Of a stretch of DNA of 43,624 bases, positions 31,055 to 39,475 are shown piece by piece. The DNA is from JACJWR01 sp964556255 (lineage in GTDB: Bacteria > Actinomycetota > Actinomycetes > S36-B12 > UBA10799): assembly GCA_964556255.1 (NCBI GenBank), contig CAZKVQ010000024.1, positions 1 to 43,624 of the forward strand. Direction: 5' to 3'. A program made the position numbers and the translations under genes. Position 1 is the stretch's first letter. Each line of letters opens with the position of its first letter. The notes under the pieces were generated by a model, which ran no database searches, was not told the DNA's origin, and saw nothing but the letters and a program-made list of their open reading frames with translations.

Positions 31055-31990
31055 CTACCGTGCCCTGGGATGGGTCGAGGCGTATTCCTCAGCGATGCGC
31101 TGAGGGGTGACGAGGGTATAGATCTGCGTCGTCGTGACCGAGGCATGGCCGAGGAGTTCCTGCACCACCCGGACGTCAGCTCCACCGTCGAGCATGTGGG
31201 TCGCGAATGAGTGACGCAGCATGTGTGGCGATACACGGTCGCCGAGACCCGCCTTGGCGGCAGCGCGCTGCAGCACGCCGTAGGCGCTCTGCCGCGACAA
31301 CCGTGCACCTCGGGTGTTGAGGAAGAGCGCCGGCGTGGCCTGGCCTCGCTGCGACAACAGCGGGCGCGCGCGGACCTGGTATGCCTGTAGGGCACTGGCC
31401 GCGTAGCCGCCGAGCGGCACGATCCGTTCCTTGTTGCCCTTACCTCGGAGCAGCAGCGCGTCTACCTCGTCGGCGACATCGTCCACATCGAGGGCGACCG
31501 CCTCGGAAATCCTTGCCCCGGTGCCGTACAGCAACTCGATCAGAGCGCCGTCCCGCAGGCCCATCGGCGGTTCCGCGGCGCCGGCTGCCTCGATCAGGGC
31601 GGACACCTGGGTAAGCGTCAACGCCTTCGGTAACCGTAGCCCTGCCCGTGGCGGGGCTACCGCAGCCGCCGGATCCGTGTCGGTCCACCCTTCGAGTACA
31701 GCGAATCTGTGCAGCCCTCGAACGGCGGCCAGCGTCCTGCCCGCCGAAGCCGCGGACAACGGCGGATGGTCGACATCGCCCACCGACAACGCCACCAGGA
31801 AGTCCTCCACCTGATCGGGGGTGACATCTCGCAACTCCCCGACTCCGTGACCGAGACAGAATTCGCAGTAGCGGGCGAGATCTCGACGGTAGGCCGCCAG
31901 AGTGTTGGGGCTCAGCCCCCGCTCCACCTCGAGGTGGCCCAAATAGGCGTCGACGCTGCGGTTCAGCTTGCTCGACGACGCCCCCGCCAT
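31055..31990 (-). CDS. xerD: Tyrosine recombinase XerD
   Basis: Site-specific recombinase that resolves chromosome dimers at dif with XerC, 311 residues. The N-terminal SAM-like core-binding domain (about 8-100) has LEVERGLSPNTLAAYRRDL. The catalytic domain has the first arginine in YGTGARISEAVAL, the lysine in GKGNKERIVPLG, HMLRHSFATHML (H-x-x-R), GHASVTTTQIYT with the histidine and the nucleophilic tyrosine. The ATG at 31990 lies 2 nt after the ald stop. An open frame back to 32179 lies within ald and is not conserved. Linkage to scpAB fits a chromosome-segregation block. Confidence 0.94.
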   Translation of the reverse strand: MAGASSSKLNRSVDAYLGHLEVERGLSPNTLAAYRRDLARYCEFCLGHGVGELRDVTPDQVEDFLVALSVGDVDHPPLSAASAGRTLAAVRGLHRFAVLEGWTDTDPAAAVAPPRAGLRLPKALTLTQVSALIEAAGAAEPPMGLRDGALIELLYGTGARISEAVALDVDDVADEVDALLLRGKGNKERIVPLGGYAASALQAYQVRARPLLSQRGQATPALFLNTRGARLSRQSAYGVLQRAAAKAGLGDRVSPHMLRHSFATHMLDGGADVRVVQELLGHASVTTTQIYTLVTPQRIAEEYASTHPRAR

Positions 31991-31992
31991 GG

Positions 31993-33108
31993 TCAGGCCA
32001 GCACCTGCGCCAGCGGTTGATAGGGCAGGTGAAACGCCTGAGCCACGGCTTCGTAGGTTATCTCGCCAGCGTGGGTATTGACCCCGAGCGCCAGAGCTGG
32101 ATCGTCCTGGCAGGCGCTCCGCCACCCCTTGTTCGCCAACTCGACGACGAACGGCAGGGTCACATTCGTCAACGCCCACGTGCTCGTGTGGGGCACGGCG
32201 CCAGGCATGTTTGCCACGCAGTAGAACAGCGAGTTGTGCACCGGGAAGGTGGGGTCGGCATGGGTGGTCGGCCGGGAGTCCTCGAAGCAGCCCCCCTGGT
32301 CAATGGCGATGTCCACCAATACCGATCCGGGCTTCATCCTGGACACAAGGTCGTTGCTGATCAGTTTCGGAGCCTTCGCCCCCGGCACCAGGACCGCGCC
32401 GATGACCAGATCTGCGTCGAGCACGCAACGCTCAATCTCATACGCGTTACTGGCGACCGTCTGCATGTGACCCGCGTAGATGGCGTCGACGTAGCGCAGT
32501 CGGGCGACGTTGCGATCCAGGATCAGAACTTCCGCCTGCATTCCCAGGGCGATGGCGGCGGCGTTGTTGCCGGAGACCCCGGCGCCCAGGACGACCACCT
32601 TGGCCGCGTGCACTCCGGAGACTCCCCCCATGAGCACCCCCCGCCCCCCGTAGGCGCGCATCAGTGCGTGGGACCCGACCTGCGGGGCCAGTCGACCGGC
32701 GACCTCCGACATGGGTGCTAGGAGGGGCAGACTCCCGTCTGGTAGTTCCACAGTCTCGTAGGCGATCGCGGTGATACCGGAATCGACGAGGGCATCGGTG
32801 CATTCTCGCGATGCCGCAAGATGCAGATAGGTGAACAACACCTGATCGCGTCGCATCCGGTGATATTCCTCCGGCATCGGTTCCTTCACCTTGAGGATGA
32901 GATCGCCGGCCTCCCATACGTCGTCCGCAGTCGGCAGGATGGTGGCACCCGCGGCAAGGTACTCCTCGTTGGTGATGCTCGAGCCGACCCCGGCGTCGTT
33001 TTCGATGAATACCTCGTGACCCAGGCGCGTGAGTTCGAGGACACCCGCCTGCGTGATGGCGACTCGGTACTCGTGGTTCTTGACCTCGCGCGGAACCCCG
33101 ACCTTCAT
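31993..33108 (-). CDS. ald: Alanine dehydrogenase
   Basis: NAD-dependent reversible deamination of L-alanine to pyruvate, 371 residues, the standard family length. It starts MKVGVPREVKNHEYRVAIT and carries LILKVKEPMPEEY, LFTYLHLAAS (catalytic His region), MSEVAGRLAPQVG, the NAD-binding VVVLGAGVSGNNAAAIALGM and LVDIAIDQGGCFEDSRPTTH. The ATG at 33108 has GGAGG 9 nt upstream, and 21 extra codons upstream are not conserved. A -10-like TAGCGT lies about 63 nt upstream. xerD follows 2 nt after its stop. Confidence 0.96.
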   Translation of the reverse strand: MKVGVPREVKNHEYRVAITQAGVLELTRLGHEVFIENDAGVGSSITNEEYLAAGATILPTADDVWEAGDLILKVKEPMPEEYHRMRRDQVLFTYLHLAASRECTDALVDSGITAIAYETVELPDGSLPLLAPMSEVAGRLAPQVGSHALMRAYGGRGVLMGGVSGVHAAKVVVLGAGVSGNNAAAIALGMQAEVLILDRNVARLRYVDAIYAGHMQTVASNAYEIERCVLDADLVIGAVLVPGAKAPKLISNDLVSRMKPGSVLVDIAIDQGGCFEDSRPTTHADPTFPVHNSLFYCVANMPGAVPHTSTWALTNVTLPFVVELANKGWRSACQDDPALALGVNTHAGEITYEAVAQAFHLPYQPLAQVLA

Positions 33109-33170
33109 CGTGAAGCACCTCCACATCGCGCCCGGCATGCAGCCCAGCACTCTTCGTCCTAACGGAGGCA

Positions 33171-33176
33171 ACGCTA
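33171..33176 (-). promoter_or_regulatory. -10 element upstream of ald
   Basis: TAGCGT on the minus strand, about 63 nt before the ald ATG. It fits TANNNT and leaves a roughly 55-nt 5' UTR containing GGAGG. The 151-nt gap to the upstream Nudix gene supports a promoter here. Confidence 0.4.
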
Positions 33177-33259
33177 GCCGTTGATGTGGGTCGAAGTGCT
33201 ATGACCGGTGGACAGCGCCGAAAGTCCGCGACACTCCGACGCGACCGCCACGGGCGGCG

Positions 33260-33931
33260 TCAGCGGGGCTTCAGCGCGAACACCCGGTCGGCATCGATCG
33301 CCCTTCGCCGGCGCGGCCACGGCGAATCCGCCGGACGCAACGTGTCCCAGCCGGTGGCCCGGGCGCTCCAGGCCGCCAGCACCCCGGTCACCGTCGTCGG
33401 GTTCTGCAACCGACCGTCGAGCACTGCCGCGCGGGCCTCATCCAGCGGCAGCCACGCCTGCGGCAGTTCGGCTTCCTCCGCCTCGCCAGTCTGGTGGCGG
33501 CCCTCGGGGAGGCGGCTCAGTCCGCGCGCCAAGTAGCACCGGAAGGTCTCGGTGGAACCGCCGGGAGTATTGCAGAAATCGACAAGGACGCGCCAACTGC
33601 TGGCGGCCAGGCCGGCCTCCTCTGCCAGCTCACGCTGAGCCGCGACGAGTGGGTCTTCGTCCGGCTTGTCCAGCAGCCCCGCCGGCGGCTCGAAGAAGAA
33701 CTGACCGAGCGGGTGGCGGTACTGACGGATCAGCAGCACCTTGTCATCGTCATCGAGGACCAGTACCCCGACCGCCCCCGGGTGGACCATCAGATCGCGT
33801 ACGACGGTATGCCCGTGGATCTGGATGGTGTCCGACCGAACACCCCATACCGCCCCGTTGAACCGGTCCTCGCTGCGCAGGATCGGAACATCCTCGTCGC
33901 TGTCGCGGACCTCACCGGTCCATTCGCTCAC
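33260..33931 (-). CDS. Nudix hydrolase, probable ADP-ribose pyrophosphatase
   Basis: A 223-residue Nudix protein likely to hydrolyse ADP-ribose to AMP and ribose 5-phosphate. The Nudix box is EPPAGLLDKPDEDPL followed by AAQRELAEEAGLAA, with the metal-binding REL-x-EE. The preceding VLLIRQYRHPLGQFFFE and following STETFRCYLARGL are typical of ADPRase. The box is one residue longer between Gly and Glu than the E. coli consensus, as in actinobacterial ADPRases. The GTG at 33931 overlaps the pyrG stop by 4 nt. A proline/arginine-rich C-terminal tail follows the domain. Confidence 0.92.
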   Translation of the reverse strand: MSEWTGEVRDSDEDVPILRSEDRFNGAVWGVRSDTIQIHGHTVVRDLMVHPGAVGVLVLDDDDKVLLIRQYRHPLGQFFFEPPAGLLDKPDEDPLVAAQRELAEEAGLAASSWRVLVDFCNTPGGSTETFRCYLARGLSRLPEGRHQTGEAEEAELPQAWLPLDEARAAVLDGRLQNPTTVTGVLAAWSARATGWDTLRPADSPWPRRRRAIDADRVFALKPR

Positions 33932-35649
33932 GCGGTGACTCGCACACTGGTCGGGACGGAGGTCTCGCTGCCGGAGGGCATCCGCCGTCCGGCCTGTCGT
34001 GCCAGGGCCGCGGCGACCAGGCCGGCGAAGAGCGGGTGCGGCTGGGTGGGACGCGACCTGAACTCGGGGTGGGCCTGGGTGGCCACATAGAACGGGTGGA
34101 CATCACGGGGCAACTCCACGTACTCGACCAACCGTCCGTCAGGGGAGGTACCTGAGAACACGAGTCCGGCATCGGCCAGCTGCTCGCGGTAGTCGTTGTT
34201 GACCTCGAACCTGTGGCGGTGGCGCTCGCTGACCTCAGATGTTCCATACAGCTCGGCGACGATGGATCCCGCTGCCAAGTCCGCCGGATAGAGACCTAGG
34301 CGCATGGTGCCACCCATGTCCCGTTCACCGGCGACAACGTCGTGCTGGTCTGCCATGGTCGCGATCACGGGGTTGGTGGTCGCCGGATCGAATTCGGCCG
34401 AGTTGGCGTCGGCCAGACCGGCAGCGTCGCGCGCGAACTCGATGACCATGCATTGCAGTCCTAGACACAGCCCAAGCGTCGGGATGCCTTCGCGGCGCGC
34501 GTATCTAAGTGCTCCCAGTTTTCCTTCGATCCCGCGCACCCCGAAGCCGCCGGGCACACAGATGGCGTCAGCGTCCCCCAGTGCCTCCGCGGCGCCGGCC
34601 TCGGTCGCGCAGTCGTCGGAGGCGACCCAGTGCAGGCGCACCCTACAGTCGTTGGCAAATCCCCCGGCGCGCAGCGCCTCGGTGACCGACAGGTAGGCAT
34701 CCGGCAGGTCGACGTACTTGCCCACCAACGCCAGATTGATCTCGTGGGCAGGAGCATGTACGCGGCGCAGCAGATCGTCCCAACGGCTCCAGTTGACGTC
34801 ACGGAACGGCAGATCCAGCCGCCGCACGACGTACGCGTCGAGGCCCTCCGAGTGCAGCACCTTGGGGATGTCGTAGATGCTGGCTGCGTCCACCGCGGCA
34901 ACCACGGCCTCGGCATCGACGTCACAGGCACGGGAGATCTTCCGCTTGATGTCCTCCGGCACCGCGCGATCCGCGCGAAGCACAATCGCATCGGGTTGGA
35001 TGCCGATGGATCGCAGGGCGGCAACGGAGTGCTGGGTGGGCTTGGTCTTTAGCTCGCCGGAAGGCCCGATGTAGGGCAGCAGGGAAACGTGCAGGAAGAA
35101 GACGTTGTCGCGCCCGAGGTCTTGTCGCACCTGGCGCACCGCCTCCAGGAAGGGCAGCGACTCGATGTCGCCGACGGTACCGCCCACCTCGGTGATGACG
35201 ACGTCGACCTCATCGGTGCCCATCTCGACGATCCGGCGCTTGATCTCGTCTGTGATGTGAGGGATGACCTGCACGGTGTCGCCGAGGTAGTCGCCGCGAC
35301 GCTCCTTGGAGATGACTGACGAATACACCTGACCGGTGGTGACGTTCGCCGACTCCGTCAGGTCCACTCCGAGGAAGCGCTCATAGTGACCGATATCCAA
35401 ATCCGTCTCGGCGCCGTCATCGGTGACGAAGACCTCGCCGTGCTGGAACGGGTTCATGGTGCCGGGGTCGACGTTGAGATAGGGGTCGAGCTTCTGCATC
35501 GTCACTCGCAGCCCGCGTGCGCTGAGCAACTGACCGAGACTCGAGGCAGTGAGTCCCTTGCCCAGGGATGAAGCGACCCCACCGGTGACGAAGACGTGCT
35601 TGGGGAGTTCCGAGCGGCTAGCAGACCCGCGAGATGATGTTCGATCCAC
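33928..35649 (-). CDS. pyrG: CTP synthase
   Basis: Aminates UTP to CTP with ATP and glutamine, 573 residues. The synthetase domain begins PKHVFVTGGVASSLGKGLTASSLG (P-loop) and includes KLDPYLNVDPGTMNP, EVFVTDDGAETDLDIGHYERF and EVGGTVGDIESLPF. The class I glutamine amidotransferase domain (about residues 305-560) has GLCLGLQC with the catalytic cysteine and HPEFRSRPTQPHPLF with His and Glu. The GTG at 35649 is the only plausible near start, 15 codons before the conserved core, with a -10-like TAGCGT 8 nt upstream, so it may be leaderless. It is followed by the overlapping Nudix gene. Confidence 0.96.
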   Translation of the reverse strand: MDRTSSRGSASRSELPKHVFVTGGVASSLGKGLTASSLGQLLSARGLRVTMQKLDPYLNVDPGTMNPFQHGEVFVTDDGAETDLDIGHYERFLGVDLTESANVTTGQVYSSVISKERRGDYLGDTVQVIPHITDEIKRRIVEMGTDEVDVVITEVGGTVGDIESLPFLEAVRQVRQDLGRDNVFFLHVSLLPYIGPSGELKTKPTQHSVAALRSIGIQPDAIVLRADRAVPEDIKRKISRACDVDAEAVVAAVDAASIYDIPKVLHSEGLDAYVVRRLDLPFRDVNWSRWDDLLRRVHAPAHEINLALVGKYVDLPDAYLSVTEALRAGGFANDCRVRLHWVASDDCATEAGAAEALGDADAICVPGGFGVRGIEGKLGALRYARREGIPTLGLCLGLQCMVIEFARDAAGLADANSAEFDPATTNPVIATMADQHDVVAGERDMGGTMRLGLYPADLAAGSIVAELYGTSEVSERHRHRFEVNNDYREQLADAGLVFSGTSPDGRLVEYVELPRDVHPFYVATQAHPEFRSRPTQPHPLFAGLVAAALARQAGRRMPSGSETSVPTSVRVTA

Positions 35650-35657
35650 GGACCACC

Positions 35658-35663
35658 ACGCTA
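35658..35663 (-). promoter_or_regulatory. -10 element upstream of pyrG
   Basis: TAGCGT on the minus strand, 8 nt before the pyrG GTG. It is the same hexamer as the proposed ald promoter. The near contact with the start codon suggests a leaderless or very short 5' UTR transcript. Confidence 0.4.
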
Positions 35664-35747
35664 ACACTCGGCGAAGTTGGTGCCGCAGTTCGGCACGCGG
35701 CGCAGTAACCTCTTGGTCCCGGAGTTTCGGTGGGCACCGTACCCACC

Positions 35748-37478
35748 TCACTCCTCAAAGGCACCTTCAGCGGCCCCCAACGCCAGCAGTTCGTCGGCGT
35801 GGGCCAGCGCGTGGGCCGAGTCGTCCTGGCCAGCCAGCATTCGGGCTATCTCCCGCCGTCGATCGTCTCCGGTCACCTCCGTGACGCTCGCGGCGGTCAC
35901 CAGACCGGCAGAGCCCTTGGTGACGAGTAGTTGGGTCTGGGCGAAGGCCGCCACCTGCGGCAGATGGGTGACCACGATCACCTGCGTGTGGGCGGCCAGC
36001 CGGGACAGCCGCCGACCGATCTCAACCGCAGCTTTTCCGCCAACTCCGGCGTCGACCTCATCGAACACCATCGTGGGTACCGGCGCACTGCCGGCGCACG
36101 CCACCTCTATGGCAAGCATGACTCTGGACAGTTCACCCCCAGAGGCTCCTTGCCCGATCGGGGCGGGCTCGGCTCCGCGATGGGGCGCAAGCTGGAAGAC
36201 CACGTCGTCTACACCGTCGGGCCCCCAGACAACGGTTCTATCCCCCACCAGCAGACCGGAGGCATCCTCCCTTGAGGTCACATCGACGTTGAAGCGGGCA
36301 TCCGGCATAGCCAGGGCCGTCAACTCGGCGGACACCACGGCAGACAGGTCCTCCGCGGCCGCGCGCCGGAGCTTGCTGAGTCGACCGGCGGCCTCGCCCA
36401 GTTCGGTGCGCAAGGATTGTCCCTCGAGGCTCAGTTGCTCGATCCTCGAGTCGTCGTCGTCGAGGTCGGCCAATCGGACCGCCGCATCCCGCGCCCACTC
36501 GAGCACGTCGTCAACACTGTCGCCGTACTTGCGACAGAGGCGATTCAGCGAGGCCCGCCGCTCTTGGACCCAGCCAAGTCGCTGCGGGTCGAGTTCCAGA
36601 GATGCCGCGTGCCCAGCGATGTCGGAGGACACTTCCGCCACCCCGACCGCGGCCTCGCGCAGCCTCGTCGCGAGCTCGCCGAGCACCCGGTCGTGCGTCG
36701 CGGCCTGATCGAGGGCACGGGCAGCACCCGCGATCCGGGCGAGAACGTCCTCCGAACCTCCGTCATCGCCGGAGAGTGCGCCATGCGCGGTCTCACACGC
36801 TGCGGAGAGGGCGTCCACGTTGCCCAGCCGCTCGTCCTCCTCAGCGAGCGCACGATCCTCCCCCGGTTGGGGATCCAGCGAGGCGACCTCCTCGAGGCCA
36901 AACCGCAGGTAGTCGGCCTCGGCGGCCCTCGTACGTGCCTCGCCGCGGCGTGTCTGGAGCTCCTCCTCCACCTGACGCAGGCGCTGGTAACCCTCGCGGT
37001 ACTCCGCCAGCGTGCGACCCAGTTCGTCACCGCCGAAGGAGTCGAGCTGCGCGCGTTGGGAGGACGTGCGGCGCAGCCGGAACTGGTCGGCCTGACCGTG
37101 GACCGCCAGCAGGTCCCCGGTGAGTTCGGCCAGTGTCGCTGCCGGGATGGGAATCCCGCCGATGGTTGCTCTGCTGCGCCCGTCCTTGGGAACGGTACGA
37201 CCCACCAGCAGCTCGCCCTCCTCGACGGTGCCACCCAGCTCGGTGACGCGTTGAGCGAGCGCCGAGTCTTGCGCGATCCGCCAGCAGCCGTCTATCCGCG
37301 CCCGCTCGCCGCGCACCAACGAAGGTGCGGGCTTACCGCCCATCAGCAGCGACAACGCGGAGAGCACGAGGGTTTTGCCGGCGCCCGTCTCACCAGTCAG
37401 GGCGGTGAAACCGGGACCCGGTGCAATGGTCGCCTGCTCGATGACCCCGAGGCCCGAAATGCTGATCTGTTCGATCAT
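35748..37478 (-). CDS. recN: DNA repair protein RecN
   Basis: SMC-like ATPase acting early in double-strand break repair, 576 residues. Walker A is GETGAGKT at 29-36 after MIEQISISGLGVIEQA. The central region (about 150-400) is a coiled coil with Glu/Arg/Ala-rich heptads. The ABC signature lies in GASGGELSRVMLAIEVA, and Walker B in PTMVFDEVDAGVGGKAA, followed by VIVVTHLPQVAAFA. The ATG at 37478 was chosen because MIEQ is the conserved N-terminus; the frame to 37568 only reads into nadK. It begins 4 nt after the nadK stop, the usual nadK-recN order. Confidence 0.95.
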   Translation of the reverse strand: MIEQISISGLGVIEQATIAPGPGFTALTGETGAGKTLVLSALSLLMGGKPAPSLVRGERARIDGCWRIAQDSALAQRVTELGGTVEEGELLVGRTVPKDGRSRATIGGIPIPAATLAELTGDLLAVHGQADQFRLRRTSSQRAQLDSFGGDELGRTLAEYREGYQRLRQVEEELQTRRGEARTRAAEADYLRFGLEEVASLDPQPGEDRALAEEDERLGNVDALSAACETAHGALSGDDGGSEDVLARIAGAARALDQAATHDRVLGELATRLREAAVGVAEVSSDIAGHAASLELDPQRLGWVQERRASLNRLCRKYGDSVDDVLEWARDAAVRLADLDDDDSRIEQLSLEGQSLRTELGEAAGRLSKLRRAAAEDLSAVVSAELTALAMPDARFNVDVTSREDASGLLVGDRTVVWGPDGVDDVVFQLAPHRGAEPAPIGQGASGGELSRVMLAIEVACAGSAPVPTMVFDEVDAGVGGKAAVEIGRRLSRLAAHTQVIVVTHLPQVAAFAQTQLLVTKGSAGLVTAASVTEVTGDDRRREIARMLAGQDDSAHALAHADELLALGAAEGAFEE

Positions 37479-37482
37479 CGGG

Positions 37483-38391
37483 CTACTCGACGTTCCCCGG
37501 TGCCCGTCGCCAACCGTCCACCGGCAGGTGGAACTTGGCCACGAGTCGCTCCACGAAGGCGGCCGCATGGAGTCTGGCGAGGAGTACCGGCTGGTGGCTG
37601 CGGCGAATGACCACCGAGTCGCCTCCGAGCAGGTCGAACCTGCGCCGCCCGTCGCACCAGAGGTCCCCCCGGTGACGGCCCGGCATCAGCTCGACCCGGA
37701 TGGTGCTGTCTGGAGACACGACAAGTGGGCGCGCGAAGAGTGCGTGGGCACTGTTCGGGACCACCATGATCGCCTCGATGTCCGGCCAGACCACTGGTCC
37801 GCCCGCCGACCATGCGTAGGCGGTGCTACCGGTCGGCGTGGCACAGACGATGCCATCGGTGGACCATCGCGACAGTGGGTGTTCATCGATGCTCAACATC
37901 AGGTCGACCACCCTTGATCCCGATCCCTTTTCGATGCTGGCCTCGTTGAGCGCCCAGGTTCGTGCCGTGACCTCGCCCTGCGACACCAGTGCGACGTCGA
38001 GCGCCAGCCGCTCCTCCACCCGGTACTTCTGGCCGACCACGGCGTCTGCCACCTCGGAGAGTTCATTCTCTTCGGCCTCCGCGAGGAAGCCGACGTGGCC
38101 GAGGTTGAGCCCCAGCAGCGGCACATCCTCGTCACGGGCCAACTCGGCACCCCAGAGAATGGTGCCATCGCCGCCCAACACAACCACCAACTCGGCACCC
38201 GCCATCAGGGAGGCATCGTCACGCGCCTCGATCAGGCCCTGATCGAACACATGCGCCTGTTCCTTCGGAACCACCGAGGTCACGCCCTCGTCAGCCAGCA
38301 GCCGGGCAAATGTCTGCGCCACCTCGGCGGCACCCTCCCGCGAAGGATGGGTGACCAGGACCACGCGGCGCGGCTCAGCAGAGTGGGTCAT
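37483..38391 (-). CDS. nadK: NAD kinase
   Basis: Phosphorylates NAD to NADP, 302 residues. VVVLGGDGTILWGAELA contains the GGDGT motif (near residue 73), followed by LLGLNLGHVGFLAEAE, ALNEASIEKGSGSRVVDL and the conserved STDGIVCATPTGSTAYAWSAGGP. The ATG at 38391 overlaps the tlyA stop by 4 nt, and recN follows. The tlyA-nadK-recN order is widely conserved in actinobacteria. Confidence 0.96.
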   Translation of the reverse strand: MTHSAEPRRVVLVTHPSREGAAEVAQTFARLLADEGVTSVVPKEQAHVFDQGLIEARDDASLMAGAELVVVLGGDGTILWGAELARDEDVPLLGLNLGHVGFLAEAEENELSEVADAVVGQKYRVEERLALDVALVSQGEVTARTWALNEASIEKGSGSRVVDLMLSIDEHPLSRWSTDGIVCATPTGSTAYAWSAGGPVVWPDIEAIMVVPNSAHALFARPLVVSPDSTIRVELMPGRHRGDLWCDGRRRFDLLGGDSVVIRRSHQPVLLARLHAAAFVERLVAKFHLPVDGWRRAPGNVE

Positions 38392-39203
38392 CCGCGCCCC
38401 TCCAGTCCAGGTTGGTTGAGTAGCACCGCATCACGGACCTCCGACAATCCGAGCCCCACCTCAGCCAGCGAATCCAGCAGCAGGAAGAACTCTGCGTTGC
38501 CGGCCGCCCCGGGCACCTCACTGGCCGCGACACCTCGGCAACGCAATCCTACGGCCTCAGCGGCCTGCACAACGTCAGCCACGGCAGCAGCCCGGAGGGC
38601 CGGATTCCGGACCACCCCACGGGAGTCCAGCGCCTCCCGACCCGCTTCGAACTGCGGCTTGACCAGAGCAATCACCTGGCCTGAGGCTGAGGTGAGGGCG
38701 GCAAGGGCCGGGAGTACAAGCCGAAGGGAAATGAAACTGAGGTCGGCCACGATCAGATCGAACGGGCCACCCACGTCGTCCGGCAGAACAGCACGGATGT
38801 CGGTGCCCGAGTACTCCACTACCCGCGGATCAGTCGCGACCACGTCGGCGAGTTGCCCGCGGCCCACATCCACCGCCACAACCTGTCGCGCGCCGCGCTC
38901 CAACAGCACTTGCGTGAATCCGCCGGTACTGGCGCCTGCGTCCAGTACGCGTGCACCTCGGACCATCACCCTCGGGAACGAGTTCAGGGCCCCTTCCAGC
39001 TTCCCTGCTGCCCTGCCGACATAGTGCGCCCGCGGGTCGTCGACCACGATCTCGGAGTCCTCCCGGATCCGAGCCGAGGGCTTGCCGCTGGTCGTTCCGT
39101 CGACCGTGACGGCCCCGGATCGGATCAACTCCCTTGCCCGGTCGCGGGAGCGCGCCAGCCCCCTTGCGACCAGCACGACATCGAGCCGTTGCGAACCCGT
39201 CAG
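38388..39203 (-). CDS. tlyA: TlyA family rRNA 2'-O-methyltransferase
   Basis: Methylates ribose in 16S and 23S rRNA; in mycobacteria it makes ribosomes sensitive to capreomycin. It has an N-terminal S4 domain (LVARGLARSRDRARELIRSGAVTVDG) and an FtsJ-like methyltransferase domain with DAGASTGGFTQVLLERGA (SAM site), VAVDVGRGQLA, LIVADLSFISLRLVLPAL and ALVKPQFEAGRE. A GTG at 39176 would truncate the S4 domain, because the family begins with RLD and here the codons for QRLDVVLVARG precede and span it. A CTG at 39203 restores this, has GAGGA 6 nt upstream and overlaps the previous stop as CTGA, so I prefer it. The start remains uncertain; the identity is not. Confidence 0.93.
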   Translation of the reverse strand: MTGSQRLDVVLVARGLARSRDRARELIRSGAVTVDGTTSGKPSARIREDSEIVVDDPRAHYVGRAAGKLEGALNSFPRVMVRGARVLDAGASTGGFTQVLLERGARQVVAVDVGRGQLADVVATDPRVVEYSGTDIRAVLPDDVGGPFDLIVADLSFISLRLVLPALAALTSASGQVIALVKPQFEAGREALDSRGVVRNPALRAAAVADVVQAAEAVGLRCRGVAASEVPGAAGNAEFFLLLDSLAEVGLGLSEVRDAVLLNQPGLEGRG

Positions 39204-39475
39204 GAGCCGTCCTCGTCCGCCAAGGCCGAGTTGAGACGACCCAACACATCGCGGAAGACCTCACCGCGTTCCCCGACAGGTAGGTCCGCTGCGTCACCGG
39301 CCCGCTCCACGGCAGACGCCACGCGCGGGTCACCGATCTCGTAGGAGACGATCGCCTCTCCCTCTGACTGGCGTTCGCGGGGCGGGTCCGACGAAGCTTC
39401 CTCATAGTCCACGACCTCGACCGCACCTGACTCATCCACGGCGGGGAGTTGGCCGGCATCGCCAGCCGTTGTCAC
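39200..39475 (-). CDS. Small acidic hypothetical protein
   Basis: A 91-residue acidic protein with no recognised domain. The first half is disordered-looking and rich in Glu, Asp and Ser. The second half, with DPRVASAVERAGDAADLPVGERGEVFRDVLGRLNSAL, looks like two short helices. Small proteins of this kind occur between phasin-like and tlyA genes in actinomycetes. The GTG at 39475 overlaps the phasin-like stop by 4 nt, and its own stop overlaps the proposed CTG start of tlyA. This tight coupling supports translation. Function unknown. Confidence 0.8.
   Translation of the reverse strand: MTTAGDAGQLPAVDESGAVEVVDYEEASSDPPRERQSEGEAIVSYEIGDPRVASAVERAGDAADLPVGERGEVFRDVLGRLNSALADEDGS

Noticed and set aside
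33260..33931. Nudix box with one extra residue as a broken motif
   Set aside because: The REL-x-EE metal residues are intact and the longer loop is usual in actinobacterial ADP-ribose pyrophosphatases.
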